Assembly: GCA_045651205.1 (NCBI GenBank)
Contig: JAZRSA010000050.1
Location: forward strand, 1-64,000
DNA length: 64,000 nt
Source of the DNA: UMGS1649 sp045651205
Lineage (GTDB): Bacteria > Bacillota > Clostridia > TANB77 > CAG-465
Direction: 5' to 3'
The notes under the pieces were generated by a model. The model worked only from the letters and a program-made list of their open reading frames with translations, ran no database searches and had not been told where the DNA came from. Positions 51,486 to 59,595 of this stretch are shown in pieces. Each line of letters opens with the position of its first letter. Position 1 is the stretch's first letter. The position numbers were made by a program, and so were the translations under genes.

Positions 51486-53543
51486 TTATTCTTCTGTTCC
51501 ATCTCCACCATTGTTTTCAGGCGCTGGAGTTGGAGTTGGTGTTGGCTCTGGTTCAGGCTTAGGCTCAGGTTTTGGTTCTGGCTTTGGCTCTGGTTCCGGT
51601 TCAGGATCTGGTGTCGGAGTTGGAGTCGGTGTTGGCTCTGGTTCCGGTTCAGGATCCGGTGTCGGAGTTGGAGTCGGTGTTGGCTCTGGTTCCGGTTCAG
51701 GATCTGGCGTCGGAGTCGGAGTTGGCGTTGGCTCTGGTTCCGGAGTTGGTGTTGGTTCCGGTGTTGTTCCCGGTGTTTCTGGTGTTGTTGGAGTTTCAGG
51801 AGTTGTTGTTTCTTCCTTCTTCTCTTCTTCATATACGCCTCTTGGAACAACTAGCTTATCGTTGTATTTAGATAAACTTATTGAACCACCTTCTAATAAT
51901 TCACCGTCTAACACTTTATTTATTAATACTGTTGCTTGCTTAATATTTCCAGCGTAAGGTATCATAACATATAATAATGTTTTTCCCATTGAATATGTTC
52001 TTTCTCTAGAACCTGCTCCGTTTAATGCTGTTGAAGATACTGTCCATTTTGCATTATCTGTTATTTGCATTCTTACTAGTTCAACCATTTTTTCTGTAGA
52101 CATATTTGTTTGGAAACTTCCTTTTACTGAAGCTAGTATGTCATCAAACTTAGTAAGTATTGTTGTAGATGTTACTTTTTGAATTATTGCATCTATAACT
52201 GCTTGTTGATTTTTACCTCTAGTTGCATCTCCACCTGGTAATGAATATCTTTCTCTAGCAAATGCTAGTGTCTTTTTACCATTTAATTTATTTAATCCTT
52301 TTTTGATTTTGTATCCGCCTATTTTTGTAGTAAATGCATATTCTGAGTCAACTTCTACTCCTCCTACAGCATCTACTATTTTTACAACCGAATTAAAGTT
52401 TACTCTTACATAATAGTTTATATCTATTTTTAATAAATCTTCTAGTGTTTTTATAGATTTATCTACTCCATATATACCAGCATGTGTTAATTTGTCTCTA
52501 TATCCACTTGTACCATTTAATTTTACATAGTAATCTCTAGGGATATTTACTAGTAATACGTGTTTTGTTTTAGGGTTTACAACCGCTAACATATTAACAT
52601 CACTTCTAGATTTAGAAGGCATTGTTTTAGAACGTGAATCTATACCACTTATATACACTATGAATGGTTTTTCTGTTACCGCAACATCCTTAACTACTTC
52701 TGGCATTTTATCCTCTAGGTTAAATTCATGTAAAGTTGTTATCTTTTCCCTAAAGTCTGGTATTTCCTCTTCTATAAGATCATAATATGCTTCTTCTACT
52801 AAAATAGCATCTACAGATTTGTCTATTAATTTATTTGCTAGCACATGTATATCATCCGTCTTTTCAGACATCATTACTATAGCTTCTTTTAGTTTAGCCA
52901 TAGCTTCTTCTGTTTCACCCATCTCGTTATCATAATACATTAATAGTTTATAAGATAAATCTTCTAATTTCTTGTATTCACCATCTTTAAGAACAACTAA
53001 TGCATATGCTTTAGTTTCTACAATTTCGCTATCTATTTCTTTTAATATATCTGTAGATTCACCTAAAATTGAATTTACATATATACATAAGGCTACTATC
53101 GCTGCTGCTATAACTGCAAATATTATTTTTACTATGCTACTAAATTTCTTCCATAGTGTTAATGCTAACATAGCTACTAGCACTACTAAGCCGCCGCCAA
53201 AAGCATAATATAATATTTTCATATAGTTTGCTGGTATTAAATTAAGATCATTATTTAATTTAACACCCCTTACAAAAGTTATTATTAATATAACTGTCGC
53301 AACTAATGTTAGTATTCCTGTTATTATTCTAATTGTTTTCTTGGCCTTTGTATCTTCGAAAGGCTTTTTCTCTTTTACTTTCTTTTCTTTAGGTTCTTTA
53401 ACCTTTTTTTCTTTAACTTTTTTCTCTTTAATTGGAGATTCGTTAGTTTCTACATTATTTCTTTTTAAGAAAAGTTTTTTATTTTCTTCTCTTTGTAGTT
53501 TTTCTCTTCTTCTAATTTCCCTTTGTTCTTTTCTACTTTCCAT
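51486..53543 (-). CDS. LytR-CpsA-Psr (LCP) family wall-polymer ligase with proline-rich repeat tail
   Basis: LCP enzymes transfer teichoic-acid-like or polysaccharide chains from lipid carriers to peptidoglycan. Start ATG at 53543 (AGGG 9-12 nt upstream), 685 residues. A Lys-rich cytosolic N-terminus (1-70) and three to four membrane helices (about 75-170) precede the LCP domain: SGIDSRS...SRSDVNMLAVVNPKTKHVLLV (split), NIPRDYYV with its Arg-Asp, HAGIYG, and FARERYSLPGGDATRG. The C-terminal 100 residues are tandem Pro-Thr/Pro-Glu repeats (next entry) likely spanning the wall. Confidence 0.93.
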   Translation of the reverse strand: MESRKEQREIRRREKLQREENKKLFLKRNNVETNESPIKEKKVKEKKVKEPKEKKVKEKKPFEDTKAKKTIRIITGILTLVATVILIITFVRGVKLNNDLNLIPANYMKILYYAFGGGLVVLVAMLALTLWKKFSSIVKIIFAVIAAAIVALCIYVNSILGESTDILKEIDSEIVETKAYALVVLKDGEYKKLEDLSYKLLMYYDNEMGETEEAMAKLKEAIVMMSEKTDDIHVLANKLIDKSVDAILVEEAYYDLIEEEIPDFREKITTLHEFNLEDKMPEVVKDVAVTEKPFIVYISGIDSRSKTMPSKSRSDVNMLAVVNPKTKHVLLVNIPRDYYVKLNGTSGYRDKLTHAGIYGVDKSIKTLEDLLKIDINYYVRVNFNSVVKIVDAVGGVEVDSEYAFTTKIGGYKIKKGLNKLNGKKTLAFARERYSLPGGDATRGKNQQAVIDAIIQKVTSTTILTKFDDILASVKGSFQTNMSTEKMVELVRMQITDNAKWTVSSTALNGAGSRERTYSMGKTLLYVMIPYAGNIKQATVLINKVLDGELLEGGSISLSKYNDKLVVPRGVYEEEKKEETTTPETPTTPETPGTTPEPTPTPEPEPTPTPTPTPDPEPEPEPTPTPTPTPDPEPEPEPTPTPTPTPDPEPEPEPKPEPKPEPKPEPEPTPTPTPAPENNGGDGTEE
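51586..51755 (-). repeat. 48-bp tandem repeat encoding (PTPTPTPDPEPEPE) units in the LCP tail
   Basis: Three full 48-bp units start at 51586, 51634 and 51682, and a partial fourth at 51730. Each encodes 16 residues of TP and DP/EP pairs. Units differ by one or two bases. Such arrays change length by slippage or recombination. Confidence 0.9.
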
Positions 53544-53566
53544 TGTATTTTTCACCCTCGAAACAC

Positions 53567-53595
53567 ATTATACCACTAGCTAAAAGTATAATCAA
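53567..53595 (-). promoter_or_regulatory. Sigma-A promoter of the LCP gene
   Basis: Minus-strand TTGATT (53590-53595), 17-bp spacer, TATAAT (53567-53572). Confidence 0.75.
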
Positions 53596-53625
53596 CAATA
53601 TTATGTATATTAAATTAAATAAATG

Positions 53626-53655
53626 AAAAAACAGCGGTTATATCCGCTGTTTTTT
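53626..53655 (-). terminator. Terminator after the Cys-rich membrane protein gene
   Basis: A perfect 12-bp stem (53626-53637 with 53644-53655, AAAAAACAGCGG/CCGCTGTTTTTT). Confidence 0.9.
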
Positions 53656-53662
53656 ATATATT

Positions 53663-54400
53663 TTATATTCTTTTAACACATTTTGTTTTCTTTTTCCCAC
53701 AATATTGTGTACATAATTTATCTGTACATTTCGAACATTTAAGTGCTTCATTTGTCATTTCTGAAAAACGTTCAGGATATATCATAACGCATAATTCCCA
53801 AACAAGCCAAGCTAATACAGACATCACAACTAACGACCAACAATAAAATCCACCAACAAAAACAAGTGGCGAAAACATCATAAGATGATCCCAGTTAAAT
53901 ATTCTACATGTTGTACAACATTTGTTTTTCATAAGTAGTCTAAACGGACACCATACTAAAACGCATATCAAATCACACACATAAAAGAAAACAGATATAA
54001 TAAATATTCCTATTTCATTTATTACATTACAAAAATACAAAATACCAATTATTATAATCAACAAAATCCATATAATCATAACCTTATATGCAGATTTAGT
54101 AGTGTTTACTACATATTTCTTTAAATTATCATAATTAATTTTATCTCGTATTGGTTTGAAACGATTAGCAAATAATTTTTGTGAACCCAATGCTACTTTG
54201 TTTTTTATAGGTATAATTTGTAGTATTATATCCGCAATCCAAAGCCCCCATAACAAATGTAATATATGAAATTTATTAAAGAAATTCATTCCTATTAATA
54301 CATCAAAGTTTTCTTTATTAAAACTCATTGCTATACAGCCAATAAAAATTACTATACGTCCTATCAAACGTGTAAAATATCTTTTTCTTGTAATAGACAT
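53663..54400 (-). CDS. Cysteine-rich polytopic membrane protein (245 aa)
   Basis: About five membrane helices (residues 10-30, 40-62, 105-125, 128-150 and 170-200). A conserved-looking loop CPFRLLMKNKCCTTCRIFNWDH lies between helices four and five (quoted in part: CCTTCRIFNWDH), and the C-terminus carries seven cysteines in CSKCTDKLCTQYC and KKKTKC. I recall similar proteins of unknown role in Firmicutes, with the CCxxCRIxNWD element. Metal or Fe-S binding at the membrane face is plausible but unproven. Monocistronic. Confidence 0.78.
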   Translation of the reverse strand: MSITRKRYFTRLIGRIVIFIGCIAMSFNKENFDVLIGMNFFNKFHILHLLWGLWIADIILQIIPIKNKVALGSQKLFANRFKPIRDKINYDNLKKYVVNTTKSAYKVMIIWILLIIIIGILYFCNVINEIGIFIISVFFYVCDLICVLVWCPFRLLMKNKCCTTCRIFNWDHLMMFSPLVFVGGFYCWSLVVMSVLAWLVWELCVMIYPERFSEMTNEALKCSKCTDKLCTQYCGKKKTKCVKRI

Positions 54401-54424
54401 ATTACCATCCCCTTATAAAACAAA

Positions 54425-54448
54425 AAACTAGATATTGCTATCTAGTTT
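54425..54448 (-). terminator. Terminator of tRNA-Met gene
   Basis: A perfect 10-bp stem (54425-54434 with 54439-54448, AAACTAGATA/TATCTAGTTT) followed on the minus strand by TTT. Confidence 0.8.
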
Positions 54449-54456
54449 AAGTAATG

Positions 54457-54533
54457 TGGTAGCGGCGATTGGAATCGAACCAATGACCTTTCGGGTATGA
54501 ACCGAACGCTCTAGCCATCTAAGCTACGCCGCC
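54457..54533 (-). tRNA. Elongator tRNA-Met (CAT)
   Basis: 77 nt with encoded CCA. Acceptor GGCGGCG/CGCCGCT, anticodon arm TTCGG-TTCATAC-CCGAA with CAT, TPsiC arm ATTGG-TTCGATT-CCAAT. The loop TTCATAC and lack of the three G:C pairs mark it as elongator Met. tRNA-Ile2 (also CAT before modification) has a different loop (CTCATAA) in relatives. Confidence 0.94.
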
Positions 54534-54546
54534 GACTACGTATATA

Positions 54547-54575
54547 AATATACACTAGTTAAATTAAATTGTCAA
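54547..54575 (-). promoter_or_regulatory. Sigma-A promoter of elongator tRNA-Met
   Basis: Minus-strand TTGACA (54570-54575), 17-bp spacer, TATATT (54547-54552). Confidence 0.9.
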
Positions 54576-54640
54576 TATTTTTTTCGTTTTTTATACAATT
54601 TATTTTACTAGCATTATACTATTAAGTTAAATTAATAAAT

Positions 54641-54662
54641 AAGAGATGGTTTCCCATCTCTT
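54641..54662 (-). terminator. Terminator after fabG
   Basis: A 9-bp stem (54641-54649 with 54654-54662, AAGAGATGG/CCATCTCTT) downstream of fabG on the minus strand. Confidence 0.75.
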
Positions 54663-54678
54663 ATATTATTTACAATAA

Positions 54679-55416
54679 TTAAATTACCATACCACCATTT
54701 GGGCTTATTACTTGTCCTGTAATATATCTTGCGTTTTCTGATGCTAAGAATAATACTAGTTTAGCAACTTCTTCAGCCTCTCCAAGTCTTCCCATTGGTA
54801 TATCTTTCTTAATTAATTCTATATCATGTTCATCATATTCTTTGAATATCATATCAGTAGCTATAGTTCCTGGCGCTACAGTGTTAACTGTTATATTGCT
54901 TGGAGCTAATTCCTTAGCTAATCCCTTAGTTAAACCTATAACACCTGCTTTTGATGCAGAATATGCTACTTCACACGAGCTACCTGTGATTCCCCATATA
55001 GAAGATACATTTATTATAGCTCCATCTTTTTTAGATAGCATGCCTTGCTTTAATGCAGATTGAGTTACATTAAATACACCTGTAAGGTTTACATCTAATA
55101 CTCTCTTCCATTCATCTTCTTCTAAATCTGTAAATAATCCAACTTGAGAAATACCAGCATTGTTTACAACAACATCTACTCCTCCAAATTCTTTTACAGC
55201 ATATTCTACCATAGCATCAACTTCATCACGGTTTGTTACATCCGCTTTGAACATTTCCACTACACCATCACAACCTTCTAAATCTTTAACAATATCTTTA
55301 GCAGATTGTTCTGAACGATTATAGTTTAGAAGAACATTATATCCTGCATTAGCAAAGGCATATACTATCGCCTTGCCGATTCCTCTAGAACCTCCTGTTA
55401 CAAGTGCTGTTTTCAT
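54679..55416 (-). CDS. fabG: 3-oxoacyl-ACP reductase FabG (SDR family)
   Basis: A 245-residue short-chain dehydrogenase: NADP loop GGSRGIGKAI, NNAG, catalytic Ser in INVSSIWG and Tyr-Lys in YSASKAG, and the C-terminal GRLGEAEEVA...YITGQ. FabG-type sequence, but it is not in a fab cluster: it follows a 570-aa unknown protein by 43 nt, so an SDR with another substrate is possible. AAGGAGG ribosome binding site. Confidence 0.85.
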   Translation of the reverse strand: MKTALVTGGSRGIGKAIVYAFANAGYNVLLNYNRSEQSAKDIVKDLEGCDGVVEMFKADVTNRDEVDAMVEYAVKEFGGVDVVVNNAGISQVGLFTDLEEDEWKRVLDVNLTGVFNVTQSALKQGMLSKKDGAIINVSSIWGITGSSCEVAYSASKAGVIGLTKGLAKELAPSNITVNTVAPGTIATDMIFKEYDEHDIELIKKDIPMGRLGEAEEVAKLVLFLASENARYITGQVISPNGGMVI

Positions 55417-55459
55417 ATGTATATGCCTCCTTATTATTATTTATTTTATATTTTTATTA

Positions 55460-57172
55460 TTAACCATCGATTCCAGGTCCGTCGAAAGTATCCATTTCTA
55501 CTACCTCTGAAACTGTTTTTTCTCCTACAGTTGTATCTATTTCTTCTGGTGGATATACACCAGCAGCTAAAGTATCTTTCATGTCCACAGTTCCTGGAGT
55601 TACTGTACCACCTTCAGCTACAACTTCTGGTGTAGATTCTTTTTTAGTACTTCTTTCGCTTTCTGAAGATAATGCTGCTATTATCATTGCATCTCTTGCA
55701 ACGTCAGATAATCCTTCTGTTGCTTCTCTTCCAGCTCTTTCTACACTTGATCTTACTCCATCTTCTACTGAAGTATCACGTGATGAAGCTTCAGGTAAAG
55801 ATAATGATCTTCCTAATCCTGAAAACCAAGATAATGGATTTCTGCTTCTTGTTCTCTTAACTTCAGAATATGTATCTAATGCTGTTCTAAAGCCTTTCAT
55901 TGTTTCTAATTCAGCAATCGCTCTATCTCTTAAAGTTACTTCGTCAGCTGTTAATTCTTCACCACTAGCAACTTTAGCTTCCGCTGCAGCTACAACTTTT
56001 TCGAAAACAGATTGTCCTCTTGTCTTAGCTTCCTTATTTCCTAAGAATCCTTTTATTCCGCTCCAACTTCTTACTTCAGAACTTGCTACAATATTTTCGC
56101 CAGTTTCTGTTTTAGCATCTATTCCATAAGTAGCGTTGATTGCTCTTAGAGCTTCTGGATATTTTCTAGTCATTTCACTTCCCATTGCAACAAGTATTAC
56201 TTTTGCTTTATTTCTAAATAATCCAGTAGAAATTCCAAATTTTTCATAACATGTTGGGTCAGCCATTATAACTTCTAATTTTTTCATATCTTCAACACCT
56301 AAACATCTTTGTTTAGCTGCTCTATATATCTCATCAAATTCTGCATAGCTCATATCTCTTGGATCTGTTGGCGCAGCTGGTGCTACTGTCGCAGTTCCAC
56401 CTGGAGCTGTTGTCGCAGTTCCACCTGGCACTGATGTTGCAGTTCCGCCTGGAACTGTTGTTGCAGTTCCGCCTGGCACTGATGTTGTAGTTCCGCCTGG
56501 AACTGTTGTTGTAGTTCCACCTGGAACTATTGTTTCATCTTCACCTGGAGTTTCTTTTTTATCATCTCCCGGAGTTTCTTTTTTATCATCTCCTGGAGTT
56601 TCTGTTACACCTCCACCTACTTCTTCTTTTGGTCCAAAATTCTTTTTAGCTCTTTCAATTCTTTTTTCTAATTTAGTTAATGAATCTATTTCTTCTGGCG
56701 TAAATACACCTTTATCTTTGAATATATTCATTATTGGTATTAACTTTTTATTATTTTCTTTTATTTCTCTTTTTGCTGCATTTATTGCTCTTGTAGCAAG
56801 ACGCATTTCTTTTTCAATACCTTTTATTTCAGCTTGGTATATTCTTATTTTATCTTTATCTCCTGCTTCGCCTTTAGCTTCTTCTTCAGCTATTACCGCT
56901 TGTAATTCTTCTATTCTAGCTTTAGATTTTTCTAAAAACTCATTGTTAGTTGCCATTTTTTCTTCTAAACCATGAATGGCATCCATTATATCTTGTTTTG
57001 CCTTTACACCAAGTTCAACAATACTTTCCTCAAGGCCAGAAATTGCTTTATCAAAACCAGCAACTATATTAGCTCTTTCATCATCTGACAAATCATCTCT
57101 TCCTTCTGCAGCTGCCTTATCTGCAACAAGCTTTTGATATTGTTCTTCTAATATTTCGTAATCTTTTCCCAC
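55460..57172 (-). CDS. Large coiled-coil protein with PGGT repeats (570 aa), function unknown
   Basis: The GTG start follows GGAGG. No signal peptide or membrane helix, so presumably cytosolic. Residues 1-180 are a long helical coiled coil (KAISGLEESIVELGVKAK, EIKGIEKEMRLATRAI). Residues 185-270 are a low-complexity linker: three ETPGDDKK units, then six eight-residue VPGGTTTT-like units. Residues 275-570 are mostly helical with a central globular stretch and an acidic Thr-rich C-terminus (VSEVVEMDTFDGPGIDG). I recognise no family. Long linkers like this usually mark secreted wall proteins, so their presence in a protein without an export signal is odd. Confidence 0.82.
   Translation of the reverse strand: MGKDYEILEEQYQKLVADKAAAEGRDDLSDDERANIVAGFDKAISGLEESIVELGVKAKQDIMDAIHGLEEKMATNNEFLEKSKARIEELQAVIAEEEAKGEAGDKDKIRIYQAEIKGIEKEMRLATRAINAAKREIKENNKKLIPIMNIFKDKGVFTPEEIDSLTKLEKRIERAKKNFGPKEEVGGGVTETPGDDKKETPGDDKKETPGEDETIVPGGTTTTVPGGTTTSVPGGTATTVPGGTATSVPGGTATTAPGGTATVAPAAPTDPRDMSYAEFDEIYRAAKQRCLGVEDMKKLEVIMADPTCYEKFGISTGLFRNKAKVILVAMGSEMTRKYPEALRAINATYGIDAKTETGENIVASSEVRSWSGIKGFLGNKEAKTRGQSVFEKVVAAAEAKVASGEELTADEVTLRDRAIAELETMKGFRTALDTYSEVKRTRSRNPLSWFSGLGRSLSLPEASSRDTSVEDGVRSSVERAGREATEGLSDVARDAMIIAALSSESERSTKKESTPEVVAEGGTVTPGTVDMKDTLAAGVYPPEEIDTTVGEKTVSEVVEMDTFDGPGIDG
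56397..56540 (-). repeat. Six 24-bp tandem units in the 570-aa gene
   Basis: CCxCCTGG cores begin at 56397, 56421, 56445, 56469, 56493 and 56517, exactly 24 bp apart. On the minus strand each unit encodes VPGGT(T/A)T(T/S). Alternation of GTT/GAT gives a 48-bp higher-order period. Confidence 0.88.
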
Positions 57173-57184
57173 AATTATTACCTC

Positions 57185-57310
57185 CTATTTTTTAAGTTCG
57201 TCAACTTTCTTTTGAAGTTCCGCAAGTTTTTCTAAATCTTCTGTTGCCTTTTTTAGTTTTTCTACATCTACATTTATTTCTTCTTCAGTGTAGAATTTCT
57301 TTTCTTCCAT
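57185..57310 (-). CDS. Small coiled-coil protein (41 aa)
   Basis: A complete reading frame starting with ATG 8 nt after GGAGG and ending 12 nt before the 570-aa start. Product MEEKKFYTEEEINVDVEKL then a Lys/Glu/Leu heptad helix ending KKVDELKK. It is most likely a short coiled coil that could pair with the long coiled coil encoded next. No family recognised. First gene of the 41-aa/570-aa/fabG operon. Confidence 0.72.
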   Translation of the reverse strand: MEEKKFYTEEEINVDVEKLKKATEDLEKLAELQKKVDELKK

Positions 57311-57325
57311 AATATATACCTCCAC

Positions 57326-57339
57326 ATGCAAATTTGCAT
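57326..57339. promoter_or_regulatory. 14-bp perfect palindrome in the leader
   Basis: ATGCAAATTTGCAT lies between the -10 and the ribosome binding site of the 41-aa gene, about 8 nt after the predicted start point, a position suited to a repressor. No regulator is known. Confidence 0.5.
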
Positions 57340-57353
57340 ACTCTTATATCTCA

Positions 57354-57382
57354 ATACTAACATATATAAAAAAATATGTCAA
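57354..57382 (-). promoter_or_regulatory. Sigma-A promoter of the 41-aa/570-aa/fabG operon
   Basis: Minus-strand TTGACA (57377-57382), 17-bp spacer, TAGTAT (57354-57359). Divergent from glmS. Confidence 0.8.
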
Positions 57383-57443
57383 CGCTTTTTCTTTATGTTT
57401 TTTCTGAGTATTACTAGGCTTTTTAGCATATAATATACTAAAC

Positions 57444-57472
57444 TTGACTATTTTTAAAATTTATTGTACAAT
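57444..57472 (+). promoter_or_regulatory. Sigma-A promoter of glmS
   Basis: TTGACT (57444-57449), 17-bp spacer, TACAAT (57467-57472). The transcript starts near 57479, about 50 nt before the ribozyme cleavage site. Confidence 0.83.
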
Positions 57473-57527
57473 AGTCGTTGAAAATATTTTTAAACTCAAA
57501 GGAGTGAGTATAAAAAGTTTAAGAATA

Positions 57528-57668
57528 TTAGCGCATGGTTTTGCTATTTTAGCAAATTGACGAGGATGATAGTTATCGACACATCAGCGGGTGCTATCAC
57601 GGTTTAATGGGATCGACATATAGGTACAAAAGGTAAAATTCAGGAATTACTACAAAAAGCCTATAATC
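57528..57668 (+). ncRNA. glmS self-cleaving ribozyme/riboswitch
   Basis: The leader of glmS carries the known ribozyme landmarks in order: cleavage site TTA|GCGC (between 57530 and 57531), the TTGACGAGG core (57557-57565), TTATCGA (57573-57579), CAGCGGGTGC (57585-57594) and CTATCACGG, and a terminal P4-type helix TATAGG (57619-57624)/CCTATA (57660-57665). In relatives, glucosamine 6-phosphate acts as cofactor for self-cleavage, after which RNase J degrades the message, giving feedback on GlmS. The class is established; folding here was done by eye. Confidence 0.93.
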
Positions 57669-57707
57669 CAAAAGTACATTGAAAATAGAATATGGAGGAT
57701 TATTATT

Positions 57708-59504
57708 ATGTGCGGAATTATAGGATACGCTTCAAAGAATTTAGATTCTTGTAGCGTTGCATTGTCATGCTTAAAAAACTTAGAATACAGAGGTTATGAT
57801 TCCTCTGGTGTCGCTACTAGCGAACAGGGAAAAATCAATATGTATAAAGCGCAAGGAAAAATCGCTAATCTAGAAGATAAAATCAAATACAATGATATAT
57901 TTGCTTCTACTGCTATTGCGCATACAAGATGGGCTACACACGGAGAGCCAAGTGAGACTAACGCTCACCCACACAAAGTTGGGCACGTTACATTAGTGCA
58001 TAACGGAATCATCGAAAACTACTCAGATATTAAACAAGATTTATTATCTAAAGGAATGAATTTTGTTTCTGAAACAGATTCTGAAGTTGCATGTGGATAC
58101 ATTAATTATATGTATGAAAAAACTGGAGATAAAATGGCAAGTATAAAAGCCGCTTGTGATGAATTTAGAGGTTCTTATGCTCTACCAATTATCTTTGACG
58201 ATGAGCCAAATACAATTTATTCTGTTAGAAAAAACAGTCCATTAATTGTAGGTCTTAGCGATAACGGAAACTTTGTATCTTCTGACGTTTCTGCAATACT
58301 TAATTATACAAATAAGTATATGCTATTAGATAACGATGAATATGTTAAGGTTACAAACGATTCAGTTGAGATATTTGACTCTAATCTTAATAAAATAGAT
58401 AAAGCAGTAGATACAGCTACTTGGAGTGCTGTGGAATACCAAAAGAATGGTTATGACCACTTCATGTTAAAAGAAATCTATGAACAACCTAAAGTTGTTA
58501 AAAACATATTAGGCAAGTTCTATGATGATATAGACTTCACAAAATACGATAATATACACATCGTTGCTTGTGGTAGTGCTATGCATGCTGGTATGGTTGC
58601 TAAATACCTTTTAGAAAACAACGCTAAAATTAGAACTACAGTAGAAATTGCATCTGAATACAGATACAAAGAAAATCTAATTACACCTTCTACTCTAGTT
58701 ATAATAATATCTCAATCTGGTGAAACTGCAGATACATTAGCTGCACTACGTTTAGCAAAAGAACAAGGTGCATATGTTTTAGCTATTGTTAATGTTGTTG
58801 GTTCTTCTATCGCTCGTGAAGCAGATAAAACAATATACACTTATGCAGGTCCAGAAATAGCTGTTGCTACAACTAAAGGATATTCTTCACAAGTTGCTAC
58901 ATTAACAAACGTAGCTCTTACAATAATGAAACAAAAAGGATTATTACAAGATTCTGTAATGGATGCATTCTATGAAGATGTAGAAAAAATAGAAACACTT
59001 GCAGAAGATTTAATTAATTCTAGAGATATGTATAAAGCTATAGCAAACAAGTTATATACTCACGAAAATGTATTATACATTGGTCGTGGCATAGATAGTG
59101 CAAGTTGTATGGAAGGTTCTCTAAAACTTAAAGAAATCTCTTACATACACTCAGAAGCGTATGCAGCAGGCGAATTAAAACACGGTACAATATCACTTGT
59201 AGATCAAGGAACACCTGTTATAACTATCGCTACAGTAGACAATCTATATGAAAAAACAATAAGCAATCTAAAAGAAACAAAAGCTCGTGGGGCTTATACC
59301 CTACTAATAACTACAGAAAACCAAAATGTAGAAAATATAAAAGACTCATTAGATGATGTAATTATTCTACCTAAACTTTCTGAATTTTTACAATCACTAC
59401 TTGTAGTTATTGTTCTTCAATTAATTGCTTACGAAACAGCTATACTAAGAGGCGCAGATATAGACAAACCTAAAAATCTTGCTAAATCTGTTACTGTTGA
59501 ATAA
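57708..59504 (+). CDS. glmS: Glutamine-fructose-6-phosphate aminotransferase
   Basis: GlmS makes glucosamine 6-phosphate, the first step to UDP-GlcNAc for peptidoglycan. The 598-residue protein starts MCGIIGYAS, with the catalytic Cys exposed after Met removal; the Ntn glutaminase domain has HTRWATHGEPSETNAHPH. Two SIS domains follow (SQSGETADTLAALR and GRGIDSASCMEGSLKLKEI), and it ends in KNLAKSVTVE as the family does. GGAGG lies 9 nt upstream of the ATG. Control is through the ribozyme leader. Confidence 0.97.
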   Translation: MCGIIGYASKNLDSCSVALSCLKNLEYRGYDSSGVATSEQGKINMYKAQGKIANLEDKIKYNDIFASTAIAHTRWATHGEPSETNAHPHKVGHVTLVHNGIIENYSDIKQDLLSKGMNFVSETDSEVACGYINYMYEKTGDKMASIKAACDEFRGSYALPIIFDDEPNTIYSVRKNSPLIVGLSDNGNFVSSDVSAILNYTNKYMLLDNDEYVKVTNDSVEIFDSNLNKIDKAVDTATWSAVEYQKNGYDHFMLKEIYEQPKVVKNILGKFYDDIDFTKYDNIHIVACGSAMHAGMVAKYLLENNAKIRTTVEIASEYRYKENLITPSTLVIIISQSGETADTLAALRLAKEQGAYVLAIVNVVGSSIAREADKTIYTYAGPEIAVATTKGYSSQVATLTNVALTIMKQKGLLQDSVMDAFYEDVEKIETLAEDLINSRDMYKAIANKLYTHENVLYIGRGIDSASCMEGSLKLKEISYIHSEAYAAGELKHGTISLVDQGTPVITIATVDNLYEKTISNLKETKARGAYTLLITTENQNVENIKDSLDDVIILPKLSEFLQSLLVVIVLQLIAYETAILRGADIDKPKNLAKSVTVE

Positions 59505-59533
59505 TCCTTTTAGTATAAAAGCTAGAATATAGT

Positions 59534-59563
59534 AAAACCGAGTAAGATATCTTACTCGGTTTT
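59534..59563 (+). terminator. Bidirectional terminator after glmS
   Basis: A 30-nt perfect palindrome (AAAACCGAGTAAGA-TA-TCTTACTCGGTTTT) between convergent glmS and the pilin-like gene. Confidence 0.9.
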
Positions 59564-59595
59564 ATTTTTATATTTATTAATTATATTGACTAATT

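Noticed and set aside
51481..51957. Plus-strand open frames of Gly-Ser-Gly-Val repeats opposite the LCP tail
   Set aside because: They are the antisense of the Pro-Thr/Pro-Glu repeat array; the low-complexity repeat keeps several frames open. No ribosome binding site or promoter.
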